A DNA stretch of 64,000 bases from Drosophila miranda (Eukaryota > Arthropoda > Insecta > Diptera > Drosophilidae). The number at the start of each line of letters is the position of its first letter. Within the stretch, counting starts at the first letter, position 1. Positions 1 to 11,828 of this stretch are shown here, piece after piece. The stretch spans positions 1,571,001 through 1,635,000 of the forward strand of contig NW_022881614.1 in NCBI RefSeq assembly GCF_003369915.1, written 5' to 3'. The notes under the pieces were generated by a model that saw nothing but the letters and a program-made list of their open reading frames with translations, had not been told where the DNA came from and did not search any database. The translations under genes and the position numbers were made by a program.

Positions 1-1262
1 TTAGTGGTCTGTGATCCGTTTTTACTGTAAAGTGTTTACCATAGATATATGGTCGAAAATGGGTAATTGCCCAATGAATTGCTGCTAATTCCTGTTCTGT
101 AGTACTTTTGTTACTTTCACCTTTTGTGAATGAACGTGATGCATATGCTAATGGGAGTTGGAGTCCGTTATGGTTTTGAGTTAAAACCGCTCCACATGCT
201 TGTTTACTAGCACCGGTGATTATGCAAAATTCTTCCTGAAAATCTGGGTACTGTAACAGAGTGGATTCCATAAGTTTATCTTTTAAACATTGGAATGCAT
301 TTTGACATTCAGTTGACCACTCAAAGGGGACATTCTTTTTACATAATCTAGTTATGTGCCGGGAATAGTCGGCGAAGTTTTTAATAAAACGTCTATAATA
401 ATTGCAAAATGCAATAAATCGTCTAGCGCTGTCCGCATCATGTGGGACTGGATAGTTTTTGATGACGTCATATTTCTTGTCATCTGGCAAGATTCCTTTA
501 TCTGTGCATTTATGACCAAGAAAGGTTACTTCATGCATAAAAAATGAACATTTTTGTGGATGTAATTTTAGGTTGTGTTTCCTACATATCTCAAAAATAT
601 CTGTTAAGTTTTTAAGCATATGTTTTTCGGACTATTAGATCGTCCATATACAGGAAGGCTTGCGAAGCTTCAAGTCCAGAGAATGCTATAGTCATCATTC
701 TTTGAAATGAATTCGGCGCTATTTTTAAACCAAATGGTAGTCGCGTGAAGCGATATGAGCCATTGCTCGTTGAAAAAGACGGTATATTTCGCGAACTTTC
801 TTCTAGTTCGATTTGATGAAAACCTGACATTAAGTCAAGGCATGAGAAATACTTTGCTCTACCTAGTTGATCCAAAATGTCATCAATTCTAGGTAGTAGA
901 AATTTGTCGGCCAGGAGTTTTTTGTTTATTTGACGATAGTCAACTACTAATCGCCATGTCTTTGTTCTGAGCCCGGAAGGGCTTTCTTTGGGACAAGTAG
1001 AAGTGGGCTGTTGTATTCTGATACGGATGGTTCGACAATATTGTCGTTTATTAATTTTCCTACTTGTTTTTTAATTTCCTCAACTGGCTATGCGATAGTT
1101 CTTTATATATATAGGTTCATCATCCCTCAATCTCAATTTCCGTTTATAAAAATTATTTGTTGTGATTGATTCGGTTTCAAGCCCGAATACGTCACTAAAA
1201 TTGGTGCATAGTTTAGTTAATTGCTTCTTGAATTGTACTGGGAAATGTTTGTATTGGATAAC
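1..1262 (-). pseudogene. 412/mdg1-like Ty3/gypsy pol fragment (RT, copy 1)
   Basis: Minus-strand remnant of a 412/mdg1-type reverse transcriptase. The clearest stretch, 612-875, shows the RT blocks RAKYFSCLDLMSGFHQ, LPFGLKIAPNSFQ and the catalytic box YMDD (in LYMDDLIV). Bases 1 to about 650 are nearly identical to 10558-11228, so this is a second copy of the same element. Copy 1 lacks a short block of about 14 bp just after the tether-primer region near 636 and has small indels (an extra A near 57), so the frame is lost. From 880 to about 1262 the N-terminal part of pol continues with further breaks. The window starts inside it. Family assignment rests on the protein motifs; it is not a functional gene. 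Confidence 0.8.
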
Positions 1263-1268
1263 TGGCTA

Positions 1269-1534
1269 TGACAATTAGTAAACGAATGACAGTACCAAGT
1301 TATATTTTTCTTTAAAGATTATTTATGTATTTCTTGATTACTTTTTCACTGCAACACCGGTACCACGTACATTCGATTCGAGATCAGAAAGGAAAGAGGA
1401 AGTGGACACTTCAAGTGTGACCAGACTAACTTTACATAATAATACTTAATATATCGATAGTATTATTTAATAGTATTTAATGTTATTATTTGAATGTGGG
1501 AATAGGCGTATTCCAACACGCCCCCCTCAAGAAT
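1269..1534 (-). repeat. possible copia-like 3' LTR with polypurine tract
   Basis: Read on the minus strand, a purine tract (CTTGAGGGGGGCG, 1522-1534) is followed at 1521 by TGTTGGAATA, the start expected of copia-type LTRs. A stretch ending near 1269 in TCA could close a TG..CA LTR of about 250 bp. I see no matching second LTR and no copia coding sequence in the adjoining 1535-1700, so this is a remnant call only. Confidence 0.35.
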
Positions 1535-2018
1535 AACATTAATCATCAAAATCATAAAAATAAAAAAAAATGTTTTCATCATTAAATCAAAAAGGTAACA
1601 TTCAATTGTTATTCTAATGTGGTTGGTGTGCATTCTGGGAAGTGTTATGTGATCTAGCATTTGCTCTAAGGATACGGGGAAAATCCAGAAAAACCCGATC
1701 AGATCACCGACTAGTTATTTCGAATTAAATAAAACTCGACGCAGAAATAAAATTACGATATGTTCTTTAATGCGTGATATCCAAATTGCAAGTGTGTCTT
1801 GCCTGCCCTTTACATTGCCGCTCCGATCGCTAAGCGCAGCTTCGCTCGGCCGACGTCGGTAGGCAGACGCAAAGCGGAGATAGCGAAGAGCGAGCTGGCA
1901 GAGAGCGTTTAGCAGGGAAAGCACACGCAAAGCTTTAACAAACAAATGAGTGACAGACATAAGTAACAAACAAAATAAGCGGCTGAGGGCCAAGAATCAG
2001 GTGCTATTTGGCAAGCAG
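1535..2018. other. no gene; probable 3' tail and LTR of BEL1
   Basis: No convincing coding sequence. From about 1700 to 2005 lies GC-richer DNA directly downstream of the BEL1 pol stop, where its 3' LTR would be expected. No second copy exists in the window to set LTR limits. Confidence 0.3.
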
Positions 2019-3328
2019 CTAATCGGCTGGGTTCTGCTCCGAACATTCACCCCCCGTTGGAAGGCAAAGGGTTTCAACAGATCCATCCTGAAGGGGCAGA
2101 ACCGCTATTTTTCCAACGGCCCTCTTGAAAAGGCCTCTTTGAGTGCGGATGACGGCTACTCTGATGGTTCCATCTTTTCCTGGGATGACGCTCTCAATGC
2201 GGCCAAGCGGCCACCTTAATGGTGGCCGCGTTTCCTCCTTGATCATGACGAGCGCTCCTAGCTTGATGTTTGGAGACGATGACCGCCACTTGCTCCGCTC
2301 CTGAAGAATCGAAAGATACGCCGTGCTCCATTTTCTCCAAAACGCCTGCTTCATTTGACACAGCCGCTGCCATCGACTAAGTAGGTTGACGCGGAGATGC
2401 GCCACATCTGGCTCGTCGAATGCAGCTTTCGGGGCTCCATTGAGAAAGTGGTTTGTCGTGAGCACATCTAGATCAACGGGACTTTCTGTAATTGCATAAA
2501 GCGAACATAACAAAGCAGAGATTTCACAAGCCAAGGTCTGAATTTCATCAAGAGTAAAAATGTAGGTCCCGACGATGCGATTAAAATGATATTTAGCTGC
2601 TTTAACAGCCGCCGCCCACAAACCCCCAAAATGAGGTGAGCGAGGGGGATGAATTTCCAATCGATTCCACTAGAAACGCAGAGATGTGACACAGCCGACG
2701 TATGAGGATCGCTGAGGAACATTTGCCGAAGCTCCAAAAGCTCATTTTTTGCTCCTACAAAATTTGTAGCGTTGTCTGACCAGATGATTCGAGGTTTGGG
2801 ACGTAGACTTATAAAACGCCTTAATGCTGCCAGAAAGGATTCTGTAGATAGATCCCGAACGACTTCCAAATGAGTTGCTTTGGTGCTAAAGCATACGAAG
2901 ACAGCGATGTAACATTTGATAGGAGGCCTGCTTCTGACTTCCGACTTGTGATAAAAGGGTCCGCAAAAATCAACGCCCGTTGTGTGGAATGCTGGATTAG
3001 TCCTTACGCGATCCGCAGGCAAGTTTCCCATGATATGTTCCCTCAGCACTGGCTTCAAACGAAAGCATCTAACACATTTGCGAATGATTTCCGCAACATA
3101 TTTGCGTCCACCAATAGGCCAGAATTTTTGCCGAAGCAGTCCGAGCAATCCTTGAGCTCCTGCGTGGAGAAACCTTTCGTGAAAGAAGATAATAATAGAG
3201 ACAGTGACAGGATGTCCCTTAGGAAGCAGGATCGGGTGCTTCGCGTCGTAGTCCAATTCGGCATTTTGGAGGCGGCCTCCAACACGCAGCAATCCAAAGC
3301 TATCCAGAAATGGATTCAGTGAGGCCAT
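2019..3328 (-). pseudogene. BEL1 integrase, catalytic Glu replaced
   Basis: 2468-3328 holds the N-terminal zinc finger (HERFLHAGAQG..CVRCFRLKP), the first catalytic Asp in TGVDFCGPF and the second in WSDNATNFVGA. After a frameshift, 2019-2660 continues with PHFGGLWAAAVKAAK, where family members have GLWEA: the third catalytic residue of the D,D,E triad is Ala here. The C-terminal part has the usual RWPLGRIESV and DGTIRVAVIRT motifs. Loss of the Glu predicts a dead strand-transfer enzyme even without the frameshift. Confidence 0.85.
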
Positions 3329-4182
3329 TGTGCTTTTTGGGGTAGGACCTGTTTGCTGGCGAGGGCCCTTATCTCTTCCGAAAATTGTTGCTGCTGTATT
3401 GCCCTTATGAGCAAATGCGTACCATTTTTGATGTCGATTACGGTAAGTTGACCCTTCGACCGCGCTATGCCTTTATCCTTGAGAATGTAGAATCGATATA
3501 TGTAAGCAAAGACGCGCTGCATGGATCCGAATGAGTTTTGAAATTTGCAATCGTACGATACATCCCTTTCGTTTGAAACAACCAATGCTGCATGACGACG
3601 TTCTGGTACAGCGGTCGGCAATTGCAAGCCTGCAGGCCACTCTGAGCAAGAATGGTGGTCCAGAGATCCAAAGGCTGCTATCCATTAGTTCAGCTGGCGT
3701 GGATCCACGTGATATGATGTCGGCAGGATTCAACTTTGTGGGCACGTGATGCCAAGTCATTCCAGCGGTGAGCTCCTGAATCCGCTGAACTCGATTAGAA
3801 TCCAGGCAAGGGCTATGGACGAATCCGACCAGCAATGTATTTGGCATGGAGCTGATAATCCCTTAACTATGGTGGACACTAGTTCGGCTAATACGAGGGC
3901 AGCGGATAGCTCAAGCTTGGGGATAGTCATACTTTTCAAGGGCGCGACTCTGGATTTAGAGCATAAGAGATGACTTTGCACAATGCCAAGAGCTTCCGAA
4001 AGCATGTATACACAGGCGCCATATGCTGCTTGGCTCGCATCACAAAACGCGTGCATTTCTAATCTGGCTTGCTGCCGAAGCACGTAACGTGGAAACTTAA
4101 AGTTTTTAACCATCGACAACTGCGAAGTCAGCTCAATCCAAGTCGTATGTAGATCCTGGGGCAGGCTTTCGTCCCAATTCAA
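3316..4182 (-). pseudogene. BEL1 RNase H and pol linker
   Basis: 3757-4182 carries the RNase H motif MHAFCDASQAAYGACVYM and PKLELSAALVLAEL followed by WSDSSIALAWI. The linker before integrase is spread over two more frames. 3473-3847 contains WHHVPTKLNPADIISRG, the BEL/Pao DI-SRG motif. 3316-3627 carries the stretch leading to the integrase zinc finger. Frameshifts separate all three. Confidence 0.8.
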
Positions 4183-5857
4183 CTATAGGCTTTCGTTCCA
4201 TAGCGACTGCATAAATATTTTAGCTTTTGTGATGATGGGAGAGATGAGCCCTAGAGGATCGTAGAACCTAGCTAGTGTAGACAGGACCGAACGCTTCGAT
4301 ATTGGGCCTGCAGCGGTTCCGACGTGAGCGAAGCTAAACAGAAGATTGTCCGTGGTGGGATCCCAAACTAGACCAAGCGCCTTGGTTACTTCAGTCCCGT
4401 CATGAAAGGTAAGGAACTTTTCGCGATCCGCCTCCGATACGCCTTCCAAAGCAGCGGGTTCATTGGAACACCATTTACGTATGGGAAAACATCCTTTCGA
4501 AAGTAGCTCCTTTACCTGCTGACGAATCTTGATGACAGAATCAATGCTGTCCCCTCCAGATATGAGATCATCGACATAGAAATCTCTTCGAACAACATCA
4601 GCTCCAAGCGGAAAACGCAACTCTTCATCATTTGCCAATTGATGCAGGTTTGGTTCCGTAAGTAACAGTCTCCAACTTGAACACCTGAATCTCCTCCTTC
4701 GGGTCATTGCGCCATAGGATGCACTGCACGTGCGTATCGGGATGGGAAACGCGTACACAGCGGTACATTTTGCAGATATCGCCACACAAGGCGACTTTAA
4801 AAAAGCGGAAACGAAGCAGAGTTATCAGAATTTTAGGTTGGATGGTGGGTCCAGCCATTAGCGCATCATTCAGTGATACTCCAGACGCTGTTTTGGCAGA
4901 TCCATCGAAGACTACGCGTAATTTGGTGGTTGTACTATCCTGCTTGTGGACGCAATGGTGAGGCAAGAAGTACTGCGGGAGGTCTGAATGCCGCGAAGCT
5001 GGCGACATGTGTCCTAAATCACGATTCTCCTGGAGAAACTCCATATATTTTGCCTTAAGCTGTGCATTTTTTGCTAGCTTCCTCTCCAAATTGAGAAATC
5101 TACGTAGCGCCTGCTGATACGATTCTCCTAATTCCTCTAGACTGAATTTGGTTGGCAAACGCACGGAGTAAGCTCCGGACTCTAGGCGAATGCAGTTTTT
5201 GACGAAATGCTGTTCGCAATGAACATCTTCCTCCGAAATTGATGAGGGCGAATAATCTCCATCGACTTCCCAAAACCGCCTTACAATATCGCACAAATTA
5301 GTCTCGCAAGCGGAGATGACAGGGGGATCTTCAACGGCTGCTAGCGCCGCACGGGCTTTCTCAGAGTTTTTAATACTTCCTGACACTATCCAGCCAAGTT
5401 TCGTCTTCTGCAATGTTGGCAATTGGTCTGACAGTCGAATCTGTCCAACGCACATTAATTCGAAGAACAAACCAGCACCTATCAACAGATCGACACGCTG
5501 GGGCTTGGCGAAATTAGGATCAGCCAGTTTAAGATTATTTGGCATTGGCCAATCCTTTGCGTCTAGGCCGAAGTTAGGCTGCATTCCTGTGATTGAGGCA
5601 GTGATAATTGCAGAGAGGAAACCGCGATAGCTTTCGTCTTGAGATTGCAGGACGATGTCCACAGCCTTGCTGGATGGTAGAATTGACTCTCCAATACCGG
5701 CGATTTGAACGTGAGACGGGTGAGGATCTAACTGCAGCTGATTGGCGAGTCTCGATGTTATAAAGTTAACCTGAGAAGCGGAATCTAAAATGGCACGACA
5801 TGGAATAAGCGATCCAAAACGGCCCCTGACATATACGATTGCAGTAGCTAGCAGCAC
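4183..5857 (-). pseudogene. BEL1 protease-reverse transcriptase
   Basis: Two overlapping frames (4628-5857 and 4183-4785). The first begins with an aspartic-protease-like motif AILDSASQVNFIT, where DSA replaces the usual DSG, and RIDLLIGAG-like flap sequence. RT follows: LRVVFDGSAKTASGVSLND, then ETVTYGTKPAS, where the frame breaks. The second frame supplies the catalytic box FYVDD (in RRDFYVDDLISGG) and the BEL-typical FYDPLGLISP. Function in an intact copy is polyprotein cleavage and cDNA synthesis in the cytoplasmic particle. The break near 4,640-4,780 disables it. Confidence 0.85.
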
Positions 5858-6807
5858 GTTTTGGCTAGGCAGAGATTTTTGACTCGAGGGGGAGGGCTAA
5901 TATATTTACTTGCTACTAGGGCACTTGCAGGATCATGCTGGGTCGATTCCGTGCTCGGCGACGGCAACTCAGCGTCAGCGCCCGACTGCATGTGGAGCAG
6001 TGTGTGATGCTTGGCTTGGCAATTTCTACATGCCCCTGACTTGCAGCGTTGCAAGGAATGGCCTTTGTTGAGGCAGTTTAGACATAAATGGCGCTTCTTC
6101 ACCTCCTTGTACCGAGAAAAAACAGGGAGATCTATAAATGCATGGCATCGGGATATGTAGTGATCGGAGGATTTGCAATACTTGCATGTTGAGCTATTAT
6201 GATCGTTAATGGAGGTGATTAGGGTGCTAGGTTTACTTTCTCCCACCTGCTGGCTAGGAATTGTTACCATAGCCGATCCCAAATTTTCCAGCATCCGACA
6301 TCTTGCTTCCAAGAATGAGGCCATGCTTGACCACCGAGGCAATCCTGACGTCGGCAAGTTCTCTTCCCATTTCTCCTTGGTCTTGTGGTCCAATTTCGTG
6401 CCTATGATGAAGATCAGCAACCCATCGGAAATCTCCTGCGGGGTCGCCAAGGTCTGAAGTGCACGCAAGTGCGAATTGATTTTGTCGCTGAGCGCGCGCA
6501 AGCCGATAGCTGAGCCCTTCTCCACCCCTTGCAGCCCGAAAACAGCCTTGACGTGTGCCTGAAAATGTAACAGTTTATTATCGAATCGCAACATTAGTAA
6601 ATTCAACGCCTTGTCGTAATTCTCCTCATATTGGAATTTTTCGATGATTGGTATACGATGGTCTTTGTGCACCATTGTCGAGAACATCGCGTGGAATTCT
6701 GGCCAATCCATGTAGCTCCCACCGAATCGCGGAAGCTGCAACTCGGGCATTCGAGAACGGCCTATACTATTATGCGAGAGTATGCCGAGCCGTTGAATTG
6801 GCAACAT
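5848..6807 (-). pseudogene. BEL1 gag (capsid and zinc knuckles)
   Basis: 319-residue open stretch. The N-terminal two thirds resembles the BEL/Pao capsid region (MPELQLPRFGG, DWPEFHAMFSTMVH, IPIIEKFQY). It is followed by zinc knuckles CKYCKSSDHYISRC and CLNCLNKGHSLQRC (both C-x2-C-x4-H-x4-C) and the BEL-typical CRNCQAKHHTLLH. The frame is open upstream to about 6883, where homology ends abruptly, so the true start is lost. The C-terminus overlaps the start of the protease frame, implying a frameshift between gag and pol that was probably absent in an intact Gag-Pol. Confidence 0.82.
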
Positions 6808-6883
6808 TTACCGTGCGAGCAGCCATCAACTCCCGCGACAGCCTGGACCTAACCTTGACATAAACATTCGAAAAGTCCAGCCG

Positions 6884-7078
6884 GGCATCATGGGCTAACT
6901 GCAGGTCTAGTTATGTGCCGGGAATAGTCGGCGAAGTTTTTAATAAAGTTTTTAATAGCGCTGTCCGCATCATGTGGGACTGGATAGTTTTTGATGACGT
7001 CATATTTCTTGTCATCTGGCAAGATTCCTTTATCTGTGCATTTATGACCAAGAAAGGTCACTTCATGCATAAAAAACC
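6884..7078 (-). pseudogene. 412/mdg1-like RT fragment (copy 2, internally deleted)
   Basis: A block of about 170 bp (6906-7075) matches 347-543 and 10907-11098 almost exactly, except that about 35 bp in the middle are replaced by a repeated gtttttaat. It encodes part of the RT thumb (FMHEVTFLGHKC, PVPHDADSA). It is stranded between BEL1 gag and unrelated sequence. Confidence 0.8.
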
Positions 7079-7338
7079 ATTTATTTGGTCAGCTTGGAAT
7101 TGACCCACATTTGACACAGCTTAAGTTTCTCCATGCCACGCTGATAGTCCAAGCTGCCACCAGAGCCCCCTCCCGCACCTCACCTCACGACCCTGATGGA
7201 GAACCAGGAGAAGCTCAGGAAGAGGCAAACTTTAAAAGCGTCCAAGCCAAGCCAGTGGCATCGATGTCGTCTGGCACTATACAAACTATAAATTGGCTTA
7301 GGCCCCCAGACAGCCAGCCGGCGACCAGTTTTGGAGTG
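7079..7338. other. no recognised feature
   Basis: 260 bp between the RT fragment and the 412-like LTR. A plus-strand open stretch of about 85 codons exists, but it is proline/glutamine-rich and unlike any family I know. I regard it as noncoding. Confidence 0.3.
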
Positions 7339-7856
7339 TGTTGTAAAAAGAAGTATAATTCTTTGTAAAATATAAGTAGATTTCTTTATTCTGATCTTTC
7401 GGGAGTTAACCCTCCGATCTGTTTTGTTGGTTCTTGTTTATTAAATTTAACAATTGTGTTTGGGCTTTCATAAGCCAAAAGCCGCGGAGCTGCGCTGCCA
7501 GTGACGCCGGCAGCGGAGCGGCAGAACTATGTGTTCTTATCTCTTATATGTTAGTATGTATATGTGTGAATATGCTTAGCGCTGTTGGCAGCGAGAGATA
7601 TATGTGTGTATGCATGTATATTAGTGCCGTCAAGTCATGGGAACATGCTGACGCTGCACTTGGGTCGCTCGAGGCATTCTTGAGTGAATCGTAATACGAT
7701 CACCCAGAATGTCTGGGACTTTATTGTTACGTAAACACTGCAACAAAGTGTTACAGTGTGTATTCTTTAAGTACCGTCGGTACAGTGGGTATTCGAAATA
7801 ATGAATACTTTATGTGAATGTGTATATTATATCTAATTTAATATGAGCATACTACA
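7339..7856 (-). repeat. 412-like 3' LTR
   Basis: On the minus strand a polypurine tract (AAAAAGGAGGGAGA, 7857-7870) is followed by TGTAGTATGC, the start of 412-family LTRs. The segment ends in TTTTTACAACA at 7339, giving TG..CA ends and 518 bp. It contains AATAAA-type signals. It is the 3' LTR of the element whose pol lies at 9187-11214. No 5' partner is present in the window. Confidence 0.65.
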
Positions 7857-8052
7857 TCTCCCTCCTTTTTAAAAATAACGTAATCTAATGAAGTTATTTT
7901 ATTTTTAGCTTTTTGTATATATGTAGTTATGTATTCTTAAAAAGAAAATTTATATTTTTTTTTTTCTTAGTTAATTATTAGAGTATTGAACTTGAATTAA
8001 TATTGATAAAATTTAAAAGTTATTTGAATATAAATGCAGAATAATATATTTT
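7857..8052 (-). other. AT-rich 3' end of the 412-like element
   Basis: AT-rich sequence between the polypurine tract and the DINE-1 insertion. No coding sequence is recognised. Confidence 0.4.
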
Positions 8053-9137
8053 TATACCCGATACTCAAAATGAGTATTGGGGTATATTAGATTTGTGGTA
8101 AAAGTGGATGTGTGTAACGTCCAGAAGGAATCGTTTCCGACCCCATAAAGTATATATATTCTTGATCAGCATCAATAGCCGAGTCGATTGAGCCCTGTCT
8201 GTCTGTCCGTCCGTCCGTCCCCTTCAGCGCCTAGTGCTCAAAGACTATAAGAGCTAGAGCAACGATGTTTTGGATCCAGACTTCTGTGATATGTCACTGC
8301 TACAAAAATATTTCAAAACTTCACCCCGCCCACTTCCGCCCCCACAAAGGACGAAAATCTGTGGCATTTTTAAAGATACGATAAAACCAAAAACGCAGAA
8401 TCGGTGAGGATGACCATATCTTCTACAGTGCAAAATCTGAACCAGATCGAATAATGATTATAGCCAGAATCAAGAAAACAATTTCATTCTTTCTCGCTCT
8501 GTCTCTCTCTAACACACAGGTTTCATGGTCGGTTTTGTCAATTGCAAAATATGAGTTCAAGGATCTCAGAACCTATAAGAGCCAGAGCAACCAAATTTGG
8601 TATCCACACTCCTGTGATATCGGACCTTGACCGTTTCGTGTCCAAATTTCGCCACACCCCCTTCCGACCCACAAAGGACGAAAATCTGGGGCATCCACAA
8701 ATCTCAGAGACTATTAAGGCTAGAGTAACCAAATTTGGTATCCGCACTTCTGTTAGATCTCACTATAAAACGTATATCTCAGAATTTCGCCCCACCCTTT
8801 TCCGCCCCCACAAAGGACGAAAATCTGTTGCATCCACAATATTGCACATTCGAGAAAACTAAAAACGCAGAATCATAGATAATGACCATATCTATCAGAT
8901 TGCTGAATCTGGATCAGATCAGATCATTTTTATAGCCAAAAGGAACAAATCAATTTGCACTGGCTACGCAGCCCCCGACGTCACGCTCAGACTGATTTTC
9001 TGTCTCTCTCGCACGCACTCCTTGTCGTGTCGTTTAATATTAGCGGCGTCTGCCGGAGGAGAGCCATACTGACTTAGTATCGGGTATAACTGTAGAGTTG
9101 CGGTGTCCGCAGCAACTCACAACGTTCCACCTCGTTT
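8053..9137 (+). mobile_element. DINE-1/INE-1-like Helentron-derived repeat, copy a (near full length)
   Basis: Starts tatacccgatactcaaaatg and ends in a hairpin (gagttgc...gcaactc) followed by acaacgttcc and a cctcgttt end. The body has the INE-1 hallmark cataaagtatatatattc, ttgatcagcatcaatagccg, and a ctgtctgtccgtccgtcc microsatellite. It then has two imperfect units around cgcccccacaaaggacgaaaatctg. There is no coding capacity. It interrupts the 412-like element between integrase and the polypurine tract. Seven copies occur in this window, in both orientations. Confidence 0.85.
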
Positions 9138-9186
9138 TTAATTTTATGCTCCTCGAGCATAATCCTTGCTCGTTTATATGCTACTT

Positions 9187-10029
9187 CTAATCTATATTTA
9201 CTCTCTTTAGAGTATCTATGTTATATAGAGGTGCTATTCTATCTATAGTATTAAATTGAACTGGTAAGTTTGAAGTCTTACCGAAAACTAGCTCATATGG
9301 ACAATAATCATGTGCCATAGAGGGGGTTGTATTAAAACAATATACGAAGTATTGCAGCCATATATCCCAATCTGATTTGACAGCTGAGATGTATGAGCGT
9401 ATGAACTCGTTAAATGTTCTGTGGCTTCGCTTCACGGTTCCTACAGTCTGGTGATGATGTGCAGTAGAAGTTATGTTTTTGATATTTAGATTTTAACATA
9501 AGTCTTCAATTATTGAATTTTTATATTCTGTTCCCATGTCCGTAATGAACGTCTTCATAGGACCGTACTTTAGAATAAAATTTTCAAAAATAGCTTTAGC
9601 TACTGTATTTGCACTTTTGTTTATAATAGGTATGGCAACAAGGTATTTTGTCAGGTCACATATTAAGGTGACTGCATATTCATTTCCTTGTTCTGATTTA
9701 GGAAGTGAACCGATCGTATCCACTATTACCCTATCAAAAGCCATGTATGGTGTTTCTGTAATAGTTAATGGAGTTATTGTGTGCTTGGTTACTTTAGCTT
9801 TTTGGCATTTTGGACATTTTCGTATGTAATTGGTTATTTCTTTAGTCATACCTTTCCAAAAATAATGTCTTTTGACCTTGGCCAAGGTTTTTGTTATGCC
9901 TGTATGTCCTCCTTGTATGGGATCATCATGTAATGTAGACAGTATTGCTTCCTTTTCTTTTTCATTTTGAATTAGGGTCACCGGGTTGAGTAGCGCTACT
10001 CTTATTGTCCGTAATATTTTATTGCCCAT
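9187..10029 (-). pseudogene. 412-like integrase, catalytic Glu replaced by Lys
   Basis: 9493-10029 contains the zinc finger (HDDPIQGGHTGITK ... CPKCQKAK), the first Asp in AFDRVIVDTIGSLPK and the second in FITDMGTEYKN. A stop separates it from 9187-9435, which reads GTVKRSHRTFNEF; relatives have GTVERSHRT, so the third catalytic residue is Lys. Linker sequence from 10029 to 10382 is degraded. The C-terminus runs into DINE-1 copy a. Confidence 0.82.
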
Positions 10030-10381
10030 ATTTTTAAATCTATTGAAATGTATTCAAAGATATTTTCCCACAGTGCCACTTTGAGTTGGCTGATTTTTTG
10101 TTTACCGGCTTGCGTTTCAAGCCTTTGGAAAAACTGACCTAAGTCAAGGGTTCCATTAGTATACAAATCGCTAACATCAAATCTTGCAGTGATTTTTTTT
10201 CCATGCTTGAAAAAACATAAATTATTATTTACATGCAAGGTCATTACTTTACGTACTTCGTCATTGTTGATGACTTCATATACGTTGGGCTTTGAAGCTT
10301 TTGTTAGAGATTGCCTAGGCAATTCTATTTGTTCTTTTCCTGCGCAGGATTTCTGTCTACTCTGTTGCCAGGTAGTGACTT

Positions 10382-11214
10382 TCAGGACTTTATTCGTTGT
10401 TTGTATGTTTTCAGGTCTGTGATGGTTATTCTTGATAACGCATCTGCTACATGATTGTCTTTACCCTTTCGATACTCGACTGTAAAGTCGTATTCTTCTA
10501 ATTCGAGCCGCATGCGTGTGAGTTTTGAGCTGGGATTGACCATTGAAAATAGGTATGTTAGTGGTCTGTGATCCGTTTTTACTGTAAAGTGTTTACCATA
10601 GATATATGGTCGAAATGGGTAATTGCCCAATGAATTGCTGCTAATTCCTGCTCTGTAGTACTTTTTTTACTTTCACCTTTTGTGAATGAACGTGATGCAT
10701 ATGCTAATGGGAGTTGGAGTCCGTTATGGTTTTGAGTTAAAACCGCTCCACATGCTTGTTTACTAGCATCGGTGATTATGCAAAATTCTTCCTGAAAATC
10801 TGGGTACTGTAACAGAGTGGGTTCCATAAGTTTATCTTATAAATATTGGAATGCATTTTGACATTCAGTTGACCACTCAAAGGGGACATTCTTTTTACAT
10901 AATCTAGTTATGTGCCGGGAATAGTCGGCGAAGTTTTTAATAAAACGTCTATAATAATTGCAAAATGCAATAAATCGTCTAGCGCTGTCCGCATCATGTG
11001 GGACTGGATAGTTTTTGATGACGTCATATTTCTTGTCATCTGGCAAGATTCCTTTATCTGTGCATTTATGACCAAGAAAGGTCACTTCATGCATAAAAAA
11101 TGAACATTTTTGTGAATGTAATTTTAGGTTGTGTTTCCCACATATCTCAAAAATATCTGTTAAGTTTTTAAGCATATGTTTTTCGGAACAACCCATGACT
11201 ATTAGATCGTCCAT
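10382..11214 (-). pseudogene. 412-like RT and RNase H
   Basis: 10837-11214 starts at the YMDD box (MDDLIVMG) and runs through the thumb (FLGHKCTDKGILPDDKK, RRFIAFCNYYRRF). 10579-10827 has the RNase H opening ITDASKQACGAVL and YASRSFTKGE. 10382-10630 has TVKTDHRPLTYLF and KGKDNHVADALSR. Small frame breaks near 10610 and 10830 separate them. The 5' side is cut at 11229, where a partial DINE-1 begins in mid-sequence. Confidence 0.87.
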
Positions 11215-11230
11215 ATACAGGAAGGCTTGC

Positions 11231-11769
11231 GATCCACACTCCTGTGATATCTGACCTTGACCGTTTCATGTCCAAATTTCGCCACACCCCCTTCCGCCCC
11301 CGCAAAGGACGAAAATCTGGGGCATCCACAAATCTCAGAGACTATTAAGGCTAGAGTAACCAAATTTGGTATCCGCACTTCTGTTAGATCTCACTATAAA
11401 ACGTATATCTCAGAATTTCGCCATACCCTTTTCCGCCCCCCCAAAGGACGAAAATCTGTTACATCCACAATATTGCACATTCGAAAAAACTAAAAACGCA
11501 GAATTATAGAAATTGATCATATCTATCAGATTGCCGAATCTGGATCAGATCAGATCATTTTTATAGCCAAAAGGAACAAATCAATTTGCACTGGCTACGC
11601 AGCCCCCGACGTCACGCTCAGACTGATTTTCTGTCTCTCTCGCACGCACTCTTTGTCGTGCCGTTTAATATTAGCGGCGTCTGCCGGAGGAGAGCCATAC
11701 TGACTTAGTATCGGGTACAACTGTAGAGTTGCGGTCTCCGCAGCAACTCACAACGTTCCCCCTCGTTTT
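11231..11769 (+). mobile_element. DINE-1-like repeat, copy b (3' half only)
   Basis: Begins abruptly inside the repeat (tccacactcctgtgatatc) directly against 412-like RT sequence, and runs to the terminal hairpin and cctcgtttt end. The missing 5' half suggests a deletion or template switch at the 412/DINE junction. Confidence 0.85.
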
Positions 11770-11828
11770 AACTGCAATCGCTGTCACCCCTTTCACCTTT
11801 CTCGTTTTCGTTGTGTCAAATATATGTA

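Larger units (their letters stand above)
2019..6883 (-). mobile_element. BEL1: degraded BEL/Pao retrotransposon
   Basis: Complete order gag (zinc knuckles), protease, RT, RNase H, integrase on the minus strand, as in BEL/Pao elements. The reading frame is cut into at least six pieces by frameshifts and stops. The 5' end is missing: gag stops near 6883 where a 412-like RT fragment begins, and no 5' LTR or primer site is seen. The integrase has lost its catalytic glutamate. The element cannot be autonomous. Confidence 0.88.

Noticed and set aside
2870-3322. Plus-strand reading opposite BEL1 integrase
   Set aside because: Antisense shadow of a recognised integrase.
7111-7368. Possible small gene upstream of the 412-like LTR
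   Set aside because: No homology, signal or splice evidence; composition not protein-like.
8542-8862. Open stretch of about 106 codons inside DINE-1 copy a, similar ones in other copies
   Set aside because: It recurs in the non-coding repeat in variable frames, has no start context or domain, and is absent from deleted copies.
11770-11824. Sequence left of the errantivirus as the missing BEL2 5' LTR
   Set aside because: Only weak resemblance to the BEL2 3' LTR end; it lacks the expected terminus.
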